Below the pieces are notes generated by a model. That model did not search any database. It saw only the letters and a program-made list of their open reading frames with translations, and was not told the DNA's origin. From NCBI GenBank assembly GCA_003117195.1, contig BDSI01000027.1:1052001-1116000 (forward strand): DNA of 64,000 bases. Direction: 5' to 3'. This stretch comes from Eudorina sp. 2006-703-Eu-15. Lineage: Eukaryota; Chlorophyta; Chlorophyceae; Chlamydomonadales; Volvocaceae. Position 1 is the first letter of the stretch, and each line of letters opens with the position of its first letter. Both the position numbers and the translations under genes were made by a program. Shown here in pieces: positions 10,118-22,600 of the stretch.

Positions 10118-13100
10118 TTACTGAGCAGTGGCGGCCTGTGCGGGTTGCGCCTCCTCTTGGATGTTGACGATGCGCCCCTCCACGACAGGCGCAATGCATA
10201 GCACGCCCCGCTCCGGGTGCTTCACCGCCAGCCCGTGATTCTTCGACCGGTCGTCCGCGGCATTCGGTTTGCCCTGCGCCGCGGTGTCCTCCTGGGCTGC
10301 TTCGCACGACCTGCAACGGATGGGTCGGGTTCAAGAAGGCACCATTTTCGAAATCACCCAGTAAAAGAACCTTTATGAGCACTTGCAAACCTCGGGTCGT
10401 CGGGAGTGGGTGCGACTTTGCAGACGTGCTCGGTTATAAGGCGGACACCCCGTCGCGTACTGATCTTGCCGCGCATACATGGTGACGGTCAGGACTCTCA
10501 GGAGGGAACGCCCCAGATTCCCTGACGCAGTGACTGCGCAACACGCGACACTCCCCACGGAGCCGATTTCGTCATGGGGAGGCACGCTTAGACATGCAAT
10601 TGCCAGTCAACGAGCGGAAACATGCCTTCTTGGTAAACCCAAATTTGCAACGACATTCCACACAAGACTGCGTCGGTGCGTGCGTCGGCGCGTGAAGAAG
10701 ACGTCGTGCAGCGAGCTGTGACACGGACTCCAGCTGCCTAGAGATCTGACTCCGTACATACCAATGGTCGGGATCACAAGGGCCGTCCGAACAACGTGGG
10801 AATCTTTGCTTTGGTCCGCGGCAGCCAGCTACAAGCGCAGCTGCTATACATCCACTACTTACTTCGAGTCTGTCCTTTGGGACAGTGTCCTCTTCATCCA
10901 CTTGGACGCCATCGAAGGCAGCTGCATCCGCGAACCACCCAGCTTGTTGAGCACGTGGAGCTGCATGAAGTGGTTGCGGATCGTTGTGGGAACCGCCACG
11001 CCCGCCTCGTCGTCCACCAGCACCTTGCAGCTCTGTACGACAGTACAGAAAGGGCGGTAGGTTGGCAGTTAGCAGAGCGAGACAGCAAACGGCGGGAGCC
11101 CGGCATTAGTCGAGCCCACTGCCGCACTACTCTATTCAGCTGCATTCGCCTATCAGGTCGCGAGGCAGGACTGTAAGACGCGCGCACACGCAACCTAACG
11201 ACACATGTGCACGCGTTCGCACAACTCACCGCCAAGACGTCAAAGCCGTCCTTGCCTGCCGCCAAGTACTCGGTCACGGCCACCCGGTACTTGCGCTCGT
11301 CCTCCACGGGCACCGGGTCCGGACCCATTTCCGTGGCGAACACGCTGCCGGGTACGACACGCTGGCCGGGCGGCTTGGAGGGGTCGAACTTGAACTTGAG
11401 GCCGCTGACCTGCGGGAAGCGCCCCTCCAGCTTGGGCCACTGCGACACCCCGTTCTCCAGCGCCGCCACCACCTGCGCTCCCGTGCACTCCAGCACGAGC
11501 GTACCCACGATGTACGGCAGTACGGACACAATATCCTTGACTGTGAGCGCGCCCGCCGGGTGGATCATGTCCGACCTGCGGGGTATACGGAAAAGCGATG
11601 TGGGCTGACCAAGAGCGCGTAGCGAGCACCAAACCGGGTGGGTAGATGCCCATATAAAAAGGGCGTCATCAGCACCAAGACTCCCCCTTGCAGTGCGATT
11701 GACATGCCGAAACCCACGTCCAACGCAACCCAAGACCCTTAAGCGGTCCGCTGCGCTCCAGCGTGCTGCTCACCGACCGCGCTCGGCTGGTTTTCACGCC
11801 CAGTTAACTCCTCATACGATTAACGCACCTGAGCGAGCCTCCGTTCGTAATGACCATGTCGGCCCTGGCCGCCTTGCGCCACACATCCGTGATGAAGTTG
11901 CCCAGGTTGGATTCCCGGTTGCGGACGGTCTGGAAGCGCCCGTCCAGTGGCTCCAGCGTCTCCCCTGTGGAGGTACAATGGTGCATACATCCTGTGGTCA
12001 CCGCTTCGCAGAAAGCAAGCCTGCCGTTTCAACGGAAGCCAGGAAGCCCGCCCTATAAACCGCTGACAAGGCACCGATATGGACGGTGCGCAGTCCCGCG
12101 TTTGACAGGCATATCCCTTTCCCCTCACCGATCTCCTCGCCCATCTTGTCGCCCATGATCTTCAGGTTCTCATCCACGATCTGCGAGGTCATTTCAACGT
12201 GCTTAACTGGATGTGGCGATGGCGCTGCGCCGGTGGCGACGGGAGTGCGTGCCCACACGCGCCCGGGCATTAGTCCCACACAGGTGCGCCCAATATGTGC
12301 CGGCCCAGCCCCCATCCCCATCCCCGAGCCGAAAAGCCGGTACGCCCACGCGGTCGCCGAAGCATTGATGGATGTAAGCCATTCGGGGCGACGGGTCCAT
12401 CCACTTCAAAGCTTTGCATGGCCATAGGTTGGGTTGTATGGCCATGTTGTATGGCCATGTTGTATGGCCATAGGTTGGGGATGCAACCATAGCGACCCGC
12501 TCTGTACGAGGAAGCATTCATGGGAAGGAGGAGCATCTCGTCCAGCGAGGACCCAAACGGCATCTTACCGCCTTCATGGCTGGTTCCTCGGGGATCGATG
12601 AGTCGATCGGGATGCGTTCGACGCTCATCTTTGGCTCCGTGGCGCCTGGGGCGAACTCCACCTCCAAGACAGAAAGGTCCCGAAAGTCAGTGCCTGTGCT
12701 CAAAGTAAGCCCAGGGTTGAGGCGGGCAGGGCAGCAAGGGTCATGTTGAACGCACGGCGATGGTCAAGCGTACGAACTCCACGGAACAAGATAACACGGT
12801 ACTACATTTTACATAAGACCTGCTCAAGCTTGGGCTCCCAACCCAGTTCGGTTATAGTCTGCATCATGCAAAGTGCAGCTCGGGCGCGCGGCGCACGGGG
12901 ACCCCGGATCCCAGGTGCAACCGCTCTCGGCCAGCCGCGCCTGTGCAGCAGCTGCTCGCGACACCTGGACGGGGTGACAGCGTGCTGCCCCACCTGATTT
13001 GACCAGCAGGTTGTTGTGCGGCTGGATGAAATCGGACACGTAGTGGTGGTCATGGCCGCCCAGCACGATGTGGAACTCGGGCATCATCTCCGCCAGCTTG

Positions 13101-15507
13101 CGGTCGTTGGCCTCCCGCATGTGGGTCAGGGCGATCAACAGCTCCGCGCCTTCCTCCTGCCGGCAGAGAGGCAGCAACGGCCAAGGCAGCCCGTTGCGAC
13201 ATAGCGTCTTCCGAGTGATACCACGCACATTGGGGCCGCTGAATGCAACGCATCGACCGCGCACCGAGTGGCATCTATCGGTAGCATGGTTCATTCACTA
13301 CAAACAACAGGGACGCTCACCTTGAGCTCCTTGCACAGCTGCCGGCCGACCTCGATGAAGTCCTTGTACTCCATGTCCGACGGGTCCACCGCCCCCAGGG
13401 TCGCCAGCCACTCCTCCTCCACAAGGCCCACGATGCCCACCTTGATGCCGTTCCAGTCCTGGAGCCACACCTTGTCGGCCCCGCCGTAAGGGTTGTCTGC
13501 GCAAAGCACCGCATGGCGTTCCAAAGCACCGAGCCTCAGTCCACGCGAGCAGTTGCAGGTGGGCGCTACCAGGTAACGAAACGGCTCCGACGCGACCCCC
13601 CGTGCGCCCCACAAAGGCCGCAACCGGGACGCCCTCATACCAACCGGGGCAACGACGGGTGCAGACTGTTATGTCACTGTCTTCCATGAGGTGCAGCGCT
13701 GGGTCTAGACCCGCGTTCGCTTCAGGTACATGTGTGGGCAGTCCTGGCCCTCCAAAGCAATAATCCCGTCGGAAGCGAAGCGGGGCCTAGCCGCCCTACT
13801 GTACGCACTTCTGGTACGCGGATGGAGTTGGTTAGTCCACTCGATGACGGCCCCGGCTAAGCTCAGTAATACATCCCGCACCCTATCAGCGGCCTTTTCC
13901 GGATGGACTGCCCACTTGCACCCAGTCACGAGTCCAAGTCCCACACGGCCTACCCCGTTTCGCCCTCGGCTCAAGGTTCGCCATTCCACCTTCCAAACTC
14001 GTACCTGTGCCGCGCTTCACCACGTTCGCCATGAGCCAGGGAAAATTGCACTGGGCGTTCAGCCGCTTCAAGTTCTCTAGTCCGTAGTCAAAGTCGTGGT
14101 TCTGTGGAGCGGCGGCACCGCAGCAGTGAGACACGCTACCAGCGGATTGCTCTTCCAACCTTTCCAACGACAATGACGTGGACAGGATGAGGCAATCGTG
14201 CCGCAGGTTGACGGAGATATGTGTGCGAAGTGTCGAGCATCGCGGGGAGGACCGACGTGAGCCGGCGATACCGTTTATTGATTGATTGAATTGAATGGAT
14301 GGATGAATGAATGTATGTTCCAGCGGACCCGACGATAGGATCATCGGTGCCCATCAGGGGAAACCCAGCGGCGCCCCGCCGACAGAAGCACTCTCCGCAC
14401 CACATCACCGCTACGGGGAAGTTGGCTGCCGGCTGCAGGACGCCGACCGTCGAGTTTGGGTGTGTCTGGGCAGCACTGTAACATCATTAATAACATCCGG
14501 ACGGCCGCGACTTGGGGCGCCGCACGCTGCACCACGGCCAACGTACACGACGCACCCGGCGGCATGTTTCGCCACACTTAGTGCAAGTAACCACGGCCTC
14601 TATCTGGCCGGCCCTATTGGAACATACAAAACCCATTCAGCTTATGTGCTGCGCGCCATCCAGCGGCTCATCGGATGCAAATGACTCGCGAACTTAAGTG
14701 ATTTGCGAGTGCTGTGCAGGAGGTGGTTGCACATGGTGCGGCAGGCCCTCGCAGCGTCAAGCACACAGGTGGTTCGCTTCCCGCTTACCCCCACGCAGGA
14801 GACGTCGACTCCAAGCTCGTTCATCACGGCTACCATCTGCTTTCCGAGCGTGATGGTCGACATAAGGCTGGGGTTGTAGGCATCCCCGCTGAAGCACACC
14901 AGGGGTTTGGAACCCCTCGCCCTGTAGTCCTTGACCTGTGCGATACCCAGAAGGCCGCGCCGGACACTGAGCATGTAATGTCATTGGGGTTGGACAAATT
15001 CATCATTTCAATTTTTCCATTTTAAATGTGTCGCTCGGCCTGAAGTAAATTCCATGTAGGCCGGTGTTGAGTCTGACAGAGCATACCTTATAGGCCAATC
15101 GCGCTGCACCGCCGACGGGTTCCGCTGTTCTGGGCTCGATGTTGTATATATCTGATGTGTAAAAAAAGGGTTCACAACAATGAGAATCCACTACGGTGAG
15201 GCACGCAAGGTTTCCGTAGCAATCAAGGATCCTCAGTAGTGCAAAACAAGATAAACGATAAACATTCATTCAGCTGACCATTAAAGTGAAGGATAGTCAG
15301 TGACCGTGCGCCCGTCGGCTTGATGTCCACAGCGGCCGGAGCCGCGGGAGCCGAAGACGCTTCAGCGGATGACTGCGTTGACTCCAACTGCTTGGGTTCT
15401 TTTTCCGCAAGAGCAGGAGTGGCATTTGACTCAGCCCTTTTAACTTCGCCCGCTGCAGGAGGAGACGCGCCCTCGACAGAACGGCTTGAGCTGCATCCGG
15501 CACCCAT
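10118..15507 (-). CDS. 5'-nucleotidase family metallophosphoesterase with acylated N-terminus
   Basis: Twelve minus-strand exons (15507-15279, 15151-15087, 14935-14789, 14101-14005, 13496-13321, 13156-12994, 12693-12569, 12180-12129, 11964-11829, 11575-11230, 11032-10863, 10310-10118) join exactly in frame to give 632 aa. The calcineurin-type metal sites are intact: ILHFND (Asp77), SGDAYNPS (Asp116), NHDFD (148-152), ALTHMR (His250) and GGHDHH (271-276). The C-terminal 5'-nucleotidase domain follows, with the NGG motif at 392-394 and the LTVKDIVSVLPY and VTEYLAAGKDGFD segments. The enzyme should hydrolyse nucleoside 5'-monophosphates or related phosphate esters. There is no signal peptide. 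The protein begins MGAGCSSS, a combined N-myristoylation and palmitoylation signal, followed by a Ser/Ala/Glu-rich linker to about residue 68. A cytosolic or ciliary membrane face is therefore inferred, in contrast to secreted 5'-nucleotidases. Confidence 0.9.
12417..12480. repeat. short tandem repeat in an intron
   Basis: Imperfect copies of a unit containing TTGTATGGCCATG, flanked by two copies of GGCCATAGGTTGGG, lie in the intron between the 5'-nucleotidase exons 12693-12569 and 12180-12129. Confidence 0.7.
14317..14330 (+). repeat. dispersed repeat terminus (GTTCCAGCGGACCC)
   Basis: The motif is preceded by GAATGAATG, the same arrangement as at 58820-58853. It resembles the ends of the foldback element at 55275-55916 and the copy at 23872. 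It lies in the long intron between 5'-nucleotidase exons 14935-14789 and 14101-14005. Confidence 0.5.
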
Positions 15508-16618
15508 TTTGTTCCTCCAAGTTCTGGAGACAGGTACTGTCCCAAGTTTACTTTCGCATTGCCGCGCGAGTACTTCTGCAAGAACGCTTACCCGTACAAC
15601 AGACCGTATCTACTGCGAATGGCAGCACTTAGAGTGGCCCTTTCTTTGGATTGGTCCCATCGCATCAACGTTTGTGTCACTATTATCACATTTGCTACTG
15701 ATCTTTATTGTTAGATACATGCCGATACGTCTCCGGCATAGAAATGGATGCTCCTGATCACCGCTGCAGCGCTGTAGTTGCCCTTTCTTTTGAATTCTAA
15801 GGATTTGTAAATGTCATACAACAAAAACAGGTACATGGGAGGAAAAACAGGGTCACAAAGTTCCACCCTCGAGCGGGCGTTCCTATGAGAAATGTGTCGT
15901 TTCTTGACGTATACCGACTTGATGTATTATTAGCTATTACAAATAAATAATATTAAACTTGCCACTTGCATAGACGCCATCATAAATCATGCTCGCAATG
16001 ATATGCTCGCCACGCGACCCGCTTCAGTACGTCGTAACCAGAGAGGGTCGATCCTGGTACGTCGACCCTGGTACGTCGACCCTCGGTTTGTCGCTTATCT
16101 TTCGGCTGTGTTACGCTGTAATTGGCTTTGTTGGCATCCCGATAATATCTCCTGTGACTTCGGATAATATCTGTGAACATGGTCAGTTTTCGGTTGCATC
16201 TTGTTGTGAGGATGCCCATAGAACTGCGACAGGGTCCCCTCACTGTTGACAAACTGGTCTGTCTAGTAAGATGCACATGCAACAGGAACGCGTATTGTTG
16301 GTGCATTGGTTTGTACTGTACGGCAATGCAGAAAACCTAGGAGGTTGGCAAGAAAGCATTAAATTTCACTTTTTTGCAGTTGAGCTTCATTTATTCGGAA
16401 TGTATTGGTGAAGGTTGTCAGTGTCAGTCGAAGGCTCATTCACGTATAGTTGGTAGGGTCTTGCCGATACCATTTGTGTCGATGGTTTTCTATCTGCACG
16501 TTGATACATTTACTTTTAAAACCGATGGAAGTACGAGGACATTCGTGCAACCCTGCCCACAGCCTTCGTGCTGCATGGCAGCTTGAAGGTCAAAGACATC
16601 TACATATATGCAATTATC
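15508..16618. other. intergenic region between divergent genes
   Basis: Candidate shared upstream region of the 5'-nucleotidase gene (minus) and the giant coiled-coil gene (plus). It is lower in GC than the genes. It contains a 14-base direct repeat (CCTGGTACGTCGAC twice, 16053-16083). No coding exon is convincing. Confidence 0.4.
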
Positions 16619-19600
16619 ATGAGTAGCATGAATGGTCCTGGAGATTCGAAAGCAATCCGCACATCCGCACTTTCCCAGGCTTCGGGGCATGATGTCAACA
16701 AACGTGAGGACAACTTCGCTCAGCACTTCATAAAGGTGCGTGTCTCAGGCTCCAGCAGGCTGGCGATCAAGGCCGTGTGTGACCCGCCTCTCTCCCCCCG
16801 GGTCCCCGCCGACCCCTCCTCGCCACACCTGCCTCCGCCCCCTCCTGGCCCCTCAGACACTGCATCGCAAACTCCAGGACCCGAGCCTGCTCCAGGCTTG
16901 CCCCCTCCCCCCTCCTGAGATCTTCAAGCACAATGACAAAAATGACGCGCTGCTTGGGTCACCCCGCCCTGGGACACAGCTGTCTCCGCGCGACCTGCAC
17001 CTGGATGCCCGGGGCAGCCCCCGGCACCCCCTGGCCGCTCCCCCGGGCTCCTACAAACTGCTGAGCTCCGACTACGCCTGGCTGGATGCGCCGAGACAGC
17101 CCCAGCGGCGCGATGGCGCACCCGGCGCGGGGAAGGCGGAGCTGGGCATTGACGGAGAGGAGACGTCCGAGGAGGTGCCCGAGCCGCCGCTCTACATGCA
17201 GCGAACCAGGTAATGCAGGACGGCGCGACATGAACCTCCCCCCAGCCTAGTCCCCAGCCCCCTGCCCCTAGCCCCAAGTGCTCAAGGAGTTAGCGTAGCT
17301 TGGGTGTGCGATGTTGGGAGCGGGGCAGGGAAGCTCTGGCGTGATGGCACCACGACGGGGCGTCAGAGCATGGCTTGGACCTGTACCGTGACCGGACGCA
17401 GCCAACAAGCAGGGGCGACTCAGCGACCTGTTGGGATTCTCCGCGTGCTCTAGATGATTGCCGCAACATGACTGCCCAGGGTGTGGACTGGGCGCGACCC
17501 AGAGTGGCTCACCCCGGCTGGCCGCCCCACTCTGGCTTCCAACCTCTCCAGCGGCTCAGCTGGGAGCCGCTCAGCGCTTGACTCCCGTGGCCTCCTAGTG
17601 CCCTCACACCCCAGAGACGGTGTGTGCTCGCTGTCTTCCCCGCCAGCGCAACTCCAATTTCCGCCAAGTTATTGCATTATCAAACCCCCTCATCTGGCGG
17701 ACTGGCGCCCCATCCCACCCCTCTCCCCCACCACCACCACCACCACCAGGTTCTTGTCCCACGCGCGGCTGGTATTCATCAAGCTGCGACAGCAACTGGA
17801 GGAGATCTGCGTGGGGGCCGTGCGGCGCATGGAGTCGGCGGTGTCCGGCCCCGTCCTGGGCGGCGCCACCGAGCCCATGGGCCCCGGCGCGCTGTCCGCC
17901 GCGCCCAGCTTCACCAGCGCCACCACGGGGGGCCTCACTAGCACCCGCAGCTTTGGGGCCAACAGCTTCGGGGGGCAAAGCTTCAGCGGCACCAGCATGG
18001 CGCAGGGCGGCGGGGCGGGTGGCCTGGGGCCGGGGGCGATGCTGCCGCCGGGACTGGCCGATGAGATATTGGACAGCGTGAGTGATCGGGAGAGGGGCGG
18101 GGGGGGGAGGGCGCTCCGGTTGGGGTTCGGCGGCGGCGGGATCTGCGGCGGTGCCCACGGCGGGCTGCGATATGCCAAGCCAGGGCCAACGGGACGCCGC
18201 TGCTGTGATGTGGTGCGCACACCGGCTGCGAACGAAAGGGCGGCGGCGGGCTTCCGGAGGATGGATGTGCTGGCCTGTACGGCGTCGTGGCTTTCCTGGG
18301 TTGCGGTCGACTGACGGGTGGGCTGATGGGTGGCGCGTCGGCGCGGAACCCCCCGTCCTCACTACGCATCCTGTCTGGCGCCCATCCGTCCGCCCCACCC
18401 CAAACCCCATATCGGCCCCGGCTCCGCAGGTCCGGGCCAAGCTGTCGGCGGCGTTCGAGGACTGCCTGGCGGACACCATGGACCAGCTGTGGGGCGTGAT
18501 GCAGTACGCGGGCGGCAAGCACGCCCTCGTGGAGCGGATGGCGGAGGTGGGGCGAGAGCGGGGGACGGGATGGGGCCGCAGCGAGTGGGAGGTTGCCGCT
18601 GCTTGGATGCGCTGTGGATGATGCGCACGGCAAGCAACAGGGCTATGCTGTCTGATCCCTGCCTGGAGCCTCAAGTCTCTGGGGAGGAGCGCGGGGGCTG
18701 TAGTGAAAATGTGTGACGTGGCTGTGTTGCCGTACCCCTGCCCTTCCCCCCGCAGCAGCAGCTTTAGTATATCCACCAATTTCTGTGTACTCCCCTCCCC
18801 CGCTCCTCCTCCAGGCAATGCGGCAGCGAGAGGCGGAGCTGGAGGCCACGGCCGCCAAGTACCGTGAGGAGGCCGCCTCCCGCTACCGGGCACTGCGCCG
18901 CCAGAAGGAGGAGATCGAGGCGCAGGCGGAGAAGGCGAGGGGGCGTCGCCCGGGCGGCTGTGGAGGAGGGGGTTCGGATTACAATGGGTGCAAGGGCGAG
19001 TGCAGGCTGTACAGCTCTGGGTGCCGCGGGATGGCCTAGGACCCACACGCCCTGCTAGCCACTGCCTGCTTCCTAGCTTGATGGGCCGGGTGTGCGAGTT
19101 CCTGACTTGGCACATGGGCAGTCGCTGGCGTCCCCCCTCGCCTCACCGGTAAATTGCGGCCGAACCCGCCCACTACGGCTTCCGTGGCTCCTCCCTCGCA
19201 CTTCGCCTCCCCAAGCCTTCCCTTCAACCTAGCCCCCCTCCCTCCGGACGTTTGCTCTGGCAGCAGTATGAATGTGGCTATCAATTTACCATAACCCTCC
19301 CTCCCTCCCCTCTCCTCCCCTCCCTCCCTCCCCTCCCCTCCTCTCCTCCCCTCCTCTCCTCCGCAGGACCGCATCGAGCTGCGGGCCCTGGCGGTGGCCG
19401 CCAACCATCGGGTGGACTTCCTGGAGAGGGACCTGGCGGCGACAAAGAGCGCGCTGGACAAGGAACGGGCGGGGGTCGCCGCAAAGTGAGCGATGAGGGA
19501 GGGAGGAAGGGAGGGAGGGGGAGGAGGGCGGGACCAGCGCGCATCTGGTTGCTCTCCGTCAGGACTGACCGGGACTGGCCCTTTGCCTTCCCCGCCGCAA

Positions 19601-22600
19601 GTTCCCCCTGTCCACTTCCCCAGTTCTAATTTAGCTCCTTCTACAAACCTGTCGAGTACCTTTCTTAAACCCTCCACGGCAGGCTGGAGGCGGCGCGTGT
19701 CGCTGCCGACGCGGCTCTGGCGGCCAAAGACGAGGCCATGGAGGCCATGAGGGCGGACAACGCGGCGCGGCTGGAGGAGCTGCGGGTGCTGAGTGCGGAC
19801 CTGCAGCAGCAGCTGACCCAGCGGCAGGAGGAGGTGGCCAAGCTGTCGGCCCGGGCGACAGACCAGGCGGACATGCTAGGTGGGCCGACGGGGGTGTCGG
19901 CGTCGCGGGGTGGGGGAGGCGCAGGGGGAGCTGTATTCATTGACATGAGGGAGGCCGGGTCGAAGGGGGGGGGGGCCGGGGGCCGCGGCGCGGGCGGCAC
20001 CAAGCTGCTATGCGAATGTGCCTTTGGGGAGGGGTTGCGGTAGCCGGGGCACGTTACCCGTTTCCTGGGGGGAAGCACCCGCTTCTTCCAGGGGTGTCGC
20101 CGCCACCCGCGGGACATCTGTCCGTCATCCCACCAGTCACGACCCCTTCTTTCTCACCTAGCTCCATGCCGCATGCCGCCCTCCCTTCCGGTCCCACATC
20201 ACACTCAACCGCACCGCGCCACGCCACCTCATAACACACGGCGCCAATGGCTGCAGCGCTGGCGCTGGCCCGCCGGGACGGCACCTTTGCGGAGCTGGAG
20301 ACCATCAGCGGGCAGCTGGTGAGGGGGGGGGCGGGGGGGGGGGGGCGGGGGAGGGGGCGGGGTCCGCCCGGGAGGAGCCTACGGTATACACAGTCTGGTG
20401 CCATAAGGAGGCGACATGTGAAGCAAGTTGCCATGGCAACGCCTGGCGTGTGCTCGCAGCCCTCCTGCGGCCATCTCGCTTCCGGGTGTTCAGCTGCCTG
20501 CAGGTCAGTAGGGCCCATCCGGTTCATGCCCGTACGCTGCGGTGGCACCCGGGGATCCCGGCAGGTGTACGGCATCCCGGGACCCCGGCTCTGACATCCA
20601 TTCGAACGAACGGGAAGTGCCTTCCCTAGGGGGTTTAGCGCTTCCCGCCTGCGCTGTCTCTTTATTACACACTCCACTCAATCCGCAGCGTGGCTGCAGG
20701 AACCTGCACGTGGCAGCCCCCCGAGAGTCCTCCCCCCACCGCTCCCCGGGCAGCAGCGCAGCTGCCGTACGTCCACCAAGTTCTTACACCCCGCTCCCCT
20801 TCCGCTCCCTCCCCGCGCCCCGTCCCCCCCAGGACGACTTCAAGAAGTTCGTGACGGCCTCAGTGGCGCTGCCGCTGACGGACTGGCTGCGGACGATGCG
20901 GGAGAACAACGTCCCGCTGACGCCGCTCATCGGGGGCCCGCTGACCCTGGAGTTCGGCACGGGCCGGGCGTTCGTCGCGTGTGAGTGCGCGCGGCCATGC
21001 TGGCTGGAGGACGGGGCCGAGCCGGGAGGGGGGAAGGACATTGCGGGGTCCGGGTGCTTGAAAGGAGAAGGAACACCAGTCAGGGTGGGCTTGGAGCTCA
21101 TGTGAGGGCGGGCCCGGTCTTGGGGAGGAGAAGGGAGGGAGGGAGGGGCCAAGAGGAGGTGGGAGGGTTAGTCCAGCTGGCGTCGGAGATGGCTCGGGTA
21201 GGGCATTCGACCCAACCCCCGGGGCCCCCCCTTTCCCGGTTCCCACGTGTTCATGACAGTGCATAACCTTCTTGCCCCCCTCCCTCTTCCCCCTCGCCCC
21301 TCCCCCCCTCCCTCCTCCTCTCTCCGGCCCCACCCTGATCTCTGTTCGCAGCTGCGCGCAACCTGAACCTGCACGCGGTGCTGGAGGAGCTGCGGCGCGT
21401 CATGCCCAAGGTGCTGCCCTGGCCCGAGGACGGCTGGCCGCCTGACGGGCAGGAGGACGGCATCTGCGACGAGGACGAGGCGCGGTCGCTCACCCGCAGC
21501 CCCGACTCGTCGCACCGCAGCCGCAGCCCCTCACCCACGGATGGGGGCAAGAACTACCCGGTGGGGTGGGGTGGGGTGGGGTGGGGTGGGGTGGGGTGGG
21601 GTGGGGTGGGGTGGGGTGGGGTGGGGTGGGGTGGGGTGGGGTGGGGTGGGGTGGGGTGGGGTGGGGTGGGGTGGATTGGCATGTTGAGGGAGGACGTGGG
21701 CCGGTGCTGCTGGCTGTCACCACGCAATGTCACCCCCACCGGCGATGTAAGGTCCATGCGTATACCGCATCCACGCAGCGCCCCCTCACCCTCCGCCCAT
21801 CCACCCCATGCAACCTACGATACCGATCCCTCGGCAACAATTTACCTTTGCGGTGGCAACAGCCCGCGCCGCCGCCCATGACTCTCCGAGCCGGCCACCG
21901 CGTCAATACAGCCGTCCGCCCTCCGCCCTCCGCCTCCCCCTCCCCCTCCCCCTCCCCCTCCCCATTCTCCTCCCGCTTCCTCGGCACGCAGCCCACCTTG
22001 CCCCTCACGTGGCACCGATTCGTTCGCGCCCCGCTGGGGGACATCCTGCCGGCCAAGGAGCTGATGAGCCGGCTGGCGGCGCTGGGCAAGGCCAAGTGGG
22101 CGGCGGACAAGGCGGCCAGGGCCAACGGACAGCCCATGCCCGACCTGCACGCCTTCATCTACAGGCGCCTGCTCGCCGTGTGAGTGACCCGCCGGGACTC
22201 CTGACTGGTGGGGGCGGGGGGCCAGGGGGCTGGTGACAACAAGGGGGGCAGGGGGCTGGTGACCGTGACTCTGAGTGGTGACCCCCACCTACCGCACACA
22301 GGAGGGCGGCCCAGCTGGGGCTGCTCGCCTGGGCGTTGCGTGTTGGGGGCAGTGCGGGTGGGGCAGGACCTGTGGATGCTCCGTCATGCGGGGCTGCCGA
22401 GTCGAGAAGTACGCCGCACAGCCAGGGCCGCCCACAGGAGCGCACCGCCCTCCGTGCTCCCGAGGAGATGAGGGAGGGACTCCCCGGCGGGTCAGCCAGG
22501 CGAGGAGCAGCGCGTTGCATCGCTCTCCCTTGGACCCCTCCGCTCCACCGCCGCTCCTCCGTTGCTCTGGCAGTCAGCGTAGTTTGAAGTTGCCTCGCAA

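Noticed and set aside
17604..19115. 503-codon minus-strand frame overlapping the giant gene
   Set aside because: It is a shadow of GC-rich plus-strand exons and introns: low complexity, no motif, no splice support.
21566..22183. Long open frames across the GTGGG tract on both strands (Gly-Trp repeats plus, Pro-Thr-His repeats minus)
   Set aside because: They are open only because a 5-mer repeat without stop codons was translated. The tract is intronic in the giant gene.
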